Part shown: positions 58,170-64,000 of the stretch, in pieces
Numbering within the stretch: the stretch's first letter is position 1
How the letters are laid out: each line of letters begins with the position of its first letter
Assembly: GCF_965638725.1 (NCBI RefSeq)
Contig: NC_134952.1
Location: forward strand, 67,361,424 to 67,425,423
Length of the DNA: 64,000 nt
Source: Aptenodytes patagonicus
Lineage: Eukaryota > Chordata > Aves > Sphenisciformes > Spheniscidae
Direction of reading: 5' to 3'
Program-made: the position numbers and the translations under genes
The notes under the pieces: generated by a model
The model's database searches: none
Told to the model about the DNA's origin: nothing
What the model saw: the letters and a program-made list of their open reading frames with translations, nothing else

Positions 58170-61100
58170 ATTAGATAGGACAAGACTGCCAACTCAGCCA
58201 AAATAGCAATGCAGTCATGGTTTGGAAAAAGAACTGGCAAGCCTGGACCGTGAAAGCAGCTTCAGTGAGAGACACTGCAGCAGGAGGGCCAGAGCTGTGA
58301 GAGGCAGCTCTGCTGGATACAGTAAAAGTAACACCTTTGCTGCACCTGCACCAGGGCTTCAGTGGCCAGCTTCTCAAATGACTGCTTGTGTTTACACAAA
58401 GCGATGTTTATGAAGTCTGTAATCCCAAATGCTTGAGCTCGTCAGGAAAAGGACATATTTGACTTCATGGGGATTAAATGCAGAGGTTGCTAATGTGAAT
58501 GTGAAGATTTCAGGAACCAAAGCCCTTCTACTAATACCCTCCATGATTTTACAAGGCACAAATTAGTACCTCTGCAGGGAACTCCTGCAATGAATGACAA
58601 GCAATACTATGCCCTGCCATGCTTCCAACTACCCATTTCTTTTCCTCCTCCTCCACACCCTCCCTCCAGCCTCCACCTCCAGCCTCCTTGCAAATGGATA
58701 CACCTGGAAAGACCACCTCTGCAGAGACACCTGCTGCAGAGCACTGATCCCTTGCAGAGAGCACCTCCCTGCCTGGCTAGCAGCATGCTCATCAGGTTAT
58801 GACAAAATTCATGTTTCTGGTAGGTGAAGTGATTATGGTCACAGAAAAGATGATTTATTGCACTGAAGCCTCCTGAGGTTTCAGTAGCCAAAGAGCAAGC
58901 AGCTGGTGAACATCAGGGAACACCAGGGAGAATGAACCAGGTGTGAGCCAGCTTCGCAGAGTACTGCAGCTTCCAGGCAGACACAGGGCCTTCCCCTCCC
59001 AGGGGACGTGGAAATGCTGAGGGCTGGGACTGCAGGACCAAGAGTAGCCTTAACAAAGATGCTGCAGCCTCCTGCTGCTCAGTGCTGAAGAGAGCTACAG
59101 CCCTTACCTGAGGCAGTCTTAGATTATGATCACCCTGATGGAAAAAAAAAACCCAAAACTTGTATAACTAGCTTAAAAATAGAGGAGCTGTAACAGTCTA
59201 CAGAGTTGTGGCATCTGTCATCCCAGCCAGTCTCCTATTAATACCAGCAGGAGCAAGGACCACATGGTCAGCTAGCTGACCACACAGCTGAATTGCACAG
59301 CACAGGAACGAGTACTGTAGCTGATGCTCGGTGCTGCCCATTGCAAAGCTTGCCCTGAGTAACTTGTAATTTTGTTTTACTCCACATTTTTTTACTGATT
59401 TATTACCGTGAGTTAAGATTGAACCAGTTTGCAACAGCATGTCCTGCTACCATTTATTTTTTCTGGGTGTGGGCTTCAGGAAAAACCCAAGACAACAAGG
59501 TACGCCACTAAAACAGGCGGTGTTCTGGAAACCCTAATCCACTAAAAGCTCGTCAGCAGTTTCTAGCACTATGATCCGCTTCCATGATCTGAAAAAGAGG
59601 TGACACTGACAATCCGTGCATTAGCAGGTATCCTTAGACTGGCATTTCTATCACTACTGCAATCTCTCTTCCTCACGCCCTTCTCCTGCACACCGTGTGC
59701 TGGAGCCACTGACTGCCAGCCCTAGGACCCTCAGCCAATTTTCACTGTCAGTACTATGCATGTTGACCTTGAAAAACCTGCTCCTTGCCTTTTGACCCTG
59801 AGACCTGAACAGAACAAGCTTTCACCCAGTTTTTTTCCCATTACATTTTTGTAGTTGCCCACAAGGTTTCTGCCTTGCTTAAGCAAAGGAAGAGGTGCAA
59901 AAAGACTGGTGAAAGGAGATGTGCTGACAGGAATTGCCCATTTAACTGCCCACTGTCCTCCAGACATGCAAGCCTGCAGTGCAAACCCTGCTGTAAGTCC
60001 TGGAGAACATGCAGTGCACTGCACTTTTTTGTGGTGCTCAGACATGTGTGATATCCTTTCCCTTGCTTCTCATGTCATGTCTTCACACAACTGTAGCCTG
60101 CGGTGGAAGCTGCGGTGAATGTAGGGTCACCTGCAAGACCAGACAGGAAGACCAAACCAGAATGGTGTGACCATGGGGGGGGGGGGGGGCAAAGCGGGAG
60201 GTGGGGGTTAGTAGGGGGAGACAACATCTAATTTGGTTTTCCATAAGGAAAATACTTGTAAGTTTTTAATAGTTTTAAGCCCTTTGGAGTGTCCAATTTG
60301 TGTCTTGGTTAAATGTGGGAGGCTTCTCATTAGCAAGCCTGCTCTGAGTGCTACGGGTGCTGTGTGCATGAGGTGACTCATTCATAAACCCTCTAGCAGC
60401 AAGTAGCTTTACTAAGCAGTTGCTTATAATGATTTATTTTTTGTGAGGCAGTTTTCCAAATCAAATTTGAAGAAATAGTTGCTTTCTGGACAGAGGACAC
60501 GCATATGGAGTTGAATAAATATCCAAGGCTGAGCTTCTTCACAGAAGACAAAAGCTCCTGGCATTGGATGGTCTCCACCTGAGGCCTGTTTGCTGTTCAT
60601 TAAGTGACCACTTGGTTTTACTTCATTGATGTGAGGAGCAAAAAGCACCTGGGCTGTGCTCCAAAAGAGGAGCTTCCCTATCACCCATGGGATATCACCC
60701 TGGGAAGAGAGGCGTTAACACATCAGTCTTTCGGGGATTAGAATGGCTTGCTTCAGGAACTCCAACCGCTAGGTGTTCAAAATATTGAGTATGGTGGCAT
60801 TTGAAGCTAGCTGAAACTCAGGTTGAAGACGAGTCTTTTATTGTACTTCCAAGAGTGTGTTTAACCCTCTCTCATAAGAAGAAATGCTTTCTAAAACTTG
60901 TGGCTGGCTCGATTACATGCTCTTAATTTTATTCCCAGACCTGATGTGGAACAGCTGCAAACATCAACAAAGTGAGCCACATGTCAATTTTTTTGTTAAT
61001 GCTCAAAGTCTTGAAACCAGATGTTTGAGCAGGAGCAGAGGGGAAAATGAGTTCAATTTCCTGGCAGGGATATAAGCCTTTGTGTCATGGGATCTTCTCC

Positions 61101-64000
61101 ACTCCTTTGAGGCATCATTTGTACAGTTTTCCCAAGTGATTTTCTCAAAACAAACAGGAGAACCTGGAAGCTGAAGAATGGCTATCACATGGAGGAAACC
61201 AGAGCAGATAAAAATGGTTGACCAAGTATGCTGGCTTCAGCAGATGTGCAGACCATATGGGCTGGAGGCTCCGCACCCAAGCAAATGAGCCCTGCTGAAG
61301 TTCAGCATCTCCACCCAGGTTCCTTCCCTGGTGCTCGCTTCCCCAGGAGACCACCCTTCCCTGGGAGAGAAGACTGCCCTGCGATGGGCTCTCCTTGGCA
61401 AGCACAGCAAGGGACAGCCAACCGTGGCACAGGTCACAGGCAGAAAGGACAGCTTCTACTGGGCAAAACTGTGTCTCAGCAGACTTCCAGTTTCACCAGG
61501 GGTACGCCACTTTGGAGCTAGAAGGCTAGATGTCCGGATGTATTCGGGGACTTCAGGATAATCTTGGCATCAGGTAATTTTTGAAACGTTTGTAAGAATT
61601 AGGTGTTTCAGAACAGGGGGGCTGGTGAAGCCAGCTGCAGAAAACTTTCTTTACGTCCTAGAGACCCTTAAATCTCTGGTCAGAATACAGTGTCTTTTGC
61701 TACTGTGATTTATAATGAGGTACTGGCTGCTGAAGAGAGAGAACAAATTCTTCTCTCTTGAGAGCCAAGCAAGGACCATCATTCCCCACACACCCAGGAG
61801 AGGGGCAGGGGTGCAGCCATCACCCCTCCATGTCTACTCCAGCATACAGCAGTGGAAGAGTAGTTGCCCAGCTCAGGGTTTCGTCTCCTTGCTGTCTTTG
61901 AGAGCACCTCTGTGCTATGTCAGGAATGAGACCCTCCTTATCTCCCATGGTGGCTGTTTGTAGCACAAATCTGTGATGCAGAGATTGTCTGAGAAGGAAG
62001 ATGCATGTTTAGTTATCCTAAAGGGCAAGGCATTCATCTCCAAAGCTGCAGGTCTCAGTCCCAGCTCCCAGTGCCGTTTCTGTGCTGGGAAGCAAACATG
62101 TCTTCCTGCTCCCTTCTGGAAAAAGTTGGCATTGGCAGATGCTGCATGCCAAGCACCTCCAGAGGAGAGGATGTGGAAGGCTGTGTATACAGGCTTGGTG
62201 TGTTTGGGATGAGTGTGGATCTGCAGGCTAATCCTCAGGCTGAAGGAGACCCATGTTTTGAGTCCAGAAGCAGGAGACCCAAAAGCAGAAGTTGGTGAAC
62301 CTGAGGAGCTTTAATTTGAAAGTGCATAGGCACTGACGTTTTCAAAAACCTTCAGGGTTAGTTACCAGCCTAGCAGGAATCCTGCAGAGCGCAAGTCCGG
62401 ATTTGGGTATTTAAATCCCCCATAACCTTTCTGTTTGTCTGAGCAAAAGTAACTTCAAATGTATTTTGAGAATACAGCTTCCCAAACATACAGCAAAGGC
62501 TGCTAACTCTAGCTTTCACGTTAACTGGAATAGGCTTAATCAAAACACATCATGTTGATCTGAAAGCTTTTGGTTTACCTTGATGGATTTTCTCCTAAGG
62601 GCTTTTATACCCAGACACTTGAGCAAAGTGACCAAATTGCCCCCATGCAATCAGTAGTACTTCCAAGGCTAAATACACTTAGTAAATAGAAAGAAAAAAT
62701 TTAGGTTTTCAACTTGGGCTGAAAGTGATGTGATGCCTTGTTATTAAACAGCTTTTCCCACGCTTGAATGACCCTCCTCTCTCCAGCAAAGACACATTTC
62801 CAAACCAGTCCCAAGCTAGCTAATTTCAGCCTCAAACAAAAACCAGGGAGGCCACTCAGCGAAGTGAATGAAGGTGAGGGGAAGCTCTTCCTTCAGCTTG
62901 CAGCATCCTCACCTCTTCTAATGCCAGATGTACTTTCAAAAGCAGAATGTAAATTTGACCTTAGCCTGCTCTGTTGTAAACTGACAAATTATAGTGATTA
63001 TGCAACCAAAGTAATGGCACATTGCAAAAATACATGTTTACAAACACTTCCTATACAAAGAGAAACAGAAGGCATAGCTATAAAAGAAGCCCAGAGACTG
63101 ACATTCATAGCAGCTCTTAAGGCCAAGAATGCCACTGAGTGGGGACACAAGCCTCTGCTGCACTAACCGTTAAACCAGAAGATCTTTGCTAATCTAATAA
63201 ATCACTGTAAGGCTCGGTAGATAACCCTGCTTCTGCTAGGGTGGCATCGAAAAGAGTGCTAGTCGGTAGACATTGGTGTATTTGACCTCACTTCAAACAG
63301 AGGACAATGTCCTCCAAAGCTTTGGCTAGAAAACAACATGGTATTTGTCTTCTACGTTCTTCTAAATAATTTGTCAGCATCAAGGTTATCATATTTATCT
63401 CATCTGGTATACAACAAATGTAATACTACCCCTTTTGAACAAAGGCTGTAAGACAGAAAAAAAATAGTTTGTAAACTTCTGCTGCTTATGAGCTTTTTTC
63501 CTCGAAGACCCGCATACAGCAGGACAACAGAACAGCCTGTCTGCTGCAGGTGGCATCGTCTCTAGCCACCAGATCACAAACTGTAAATCTCTGGGAGAAA
63601 GCTTTAAATGCTTTTTTAAATTTATTTACAGTCTGTAGAAACTCACATACTGCAAAAGAGAGCATTTGTCAGAATCGGACAAGGTCCCTTTGTGTACTTT
63701 GTGGTTGCTTTTTTAATTTGTGCAGAGATTTGGCATGTCTTTAACACAAGGATGATTTATTCACAATGGCTCAATAACACTAACTTCAGAAAATTTCTTC
63801 TGGTTCACGGTTGTTTGGTTTGGGTTTGTGGCTGGAGCATCTGTATACTCCCAGTATGTGGAAAAGGTCCCAATTGCCTGATAATTTGAATGCTCCTAGG
63901 CTAAGAACTTTGAAAACTTCCTTACAAAGGAAGGAAGTAAAACCAGATTTAACTGAGAGCAATTTTGTCCAGTCTCTTCCACTCCTGACCCTTCCCTTTT
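58170..64000. other. 3' intergenic DNA, no gene recognised
   Basis: 5.8 kb without a recognisable exon, RNA gene or mobile element. A 15-nt G run and further G-runs lie at 60175-60218. The longest frames (132 codons at 62768-63166 plus; 104 at 59731-60045 minus) show no domain. In amniotes as I remember them, WDFY3 lies next on the opposite strand, so its 3' UTR could reach the right edge, but I see no coding exon of it. Confidence 0.5.
60175..60218 (+). repeat. G15 run and clustered G-runs (G-quadruplex candidate)
   Basis: Fifteen consecutive G (60175-60189) are followed within 30 bases by GGG, GGGGG and GGGGG runs. This satisfies the general G-quadruplex pattern of four close G-tracts on the plus strand. 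It is not near any recognised promoter. Length of the homopolymer may be unreliable in assembly. Confidence 0.75.

Noticed and set aside
62768..63166. 132-codon plus-strand frame
   Set aside because: No recognisable domain, no codon-level or splice evidence.
1..64000. CRISPR arrays, operons, prokaryotic mobile elements, riboswitches
   Set aside because: The window is vertebrate nuclear DNA. No regularly spaced repeats or bacterial gene organisation are present.
1..64000. tRNA, rRNA or snRNA genes
   Set aside because: I saw no convincing cloverleaf box A/B pair or recognisable small-RNA gene by eye; a covariance-model search was not possible here.

Overview
This is vertebrate, almost certainly avian, nuclear DNA. 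The evidence is one multi-exon gene with GT-AG introns and a CpG-island promoter, several 5'-truncated CR1 LINEs ending in ATTCTATG-type 3' tails, and two solo LTRs of a bird-type endogenous retrovirus (ERV) with 5-bp target-site duplications. The presence of both CR1 and these LTRs would suit a neoavian bird, but I cannot name a species from sequence alone.

Only one protein-coding host gene can be supported: CDS1, phosphatidate cytidylyltransferase 1 (CDP-diacylglycerol synthase 1), on the plus strand. All 13 coding exons could be placed. They run from the ATG at 12686 to the TAG at 47645-47647. Phases agree at every junction and give a 444-residue protein. Sequence signatures throughout favour the CDS1 paralogue over CDS2. 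The enzyme makes CDP-diacylglycerol from phosphatidic acid and CTP in the endoplasmic reticulum membrane, the entry point to phosphatidylinositol, phosphatidylglycerol and cardiolipin synthesis.

Layout: 1-12.05 kb is 5' intergenic DNA with one isolated GC/CpG-rich block (about 2.28-2.66 kb). From 12.05 to 13.13 kb lies the CpG-island promoter with exon 1. From 12.76 to 20.92 kb is the large first intron, with a second isolated CpG-rich block at 19.18-19.39 kb. Exons 2-13 lie between 20.92 and 47.65 kb. The introns carry three CR1 elements (plus strand at 23.5 and 45.0 kb, minus strand at 25.65-27.6 kb), one solo LTR (29.1-29.66 kb) and several A/C-only or G/T-only low-complexity tracts. From 47.65 to about 50.3 kb is a long 3' UTR with several possible polyadenylation signals. 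From 50.3 to 64 kb is 3' intergenic DNA with a CR1 end fragment (52.0 kb), a CR1 (52.2-53.4 kb), a second solo LTR (54.5-55.0 kb), another CR1 (57.0-58.2 kb) and a G15 run (60.2 kb).

I found no novel multi-gene system. The most interesting observations concern how mobile elements sit around CDS1 exons. Inverted CR1 copies flank exon 3. A CR1 sits 78 nt downstream of the exon 12 donor. Two same-orientation solo LTRs with perfect target-site duplications bracket the 3' two thirds of the gene. Two isolated CpG-rich blocks could be unannotated promoters. All effects on splicing or transcription are inference and were not tested here.
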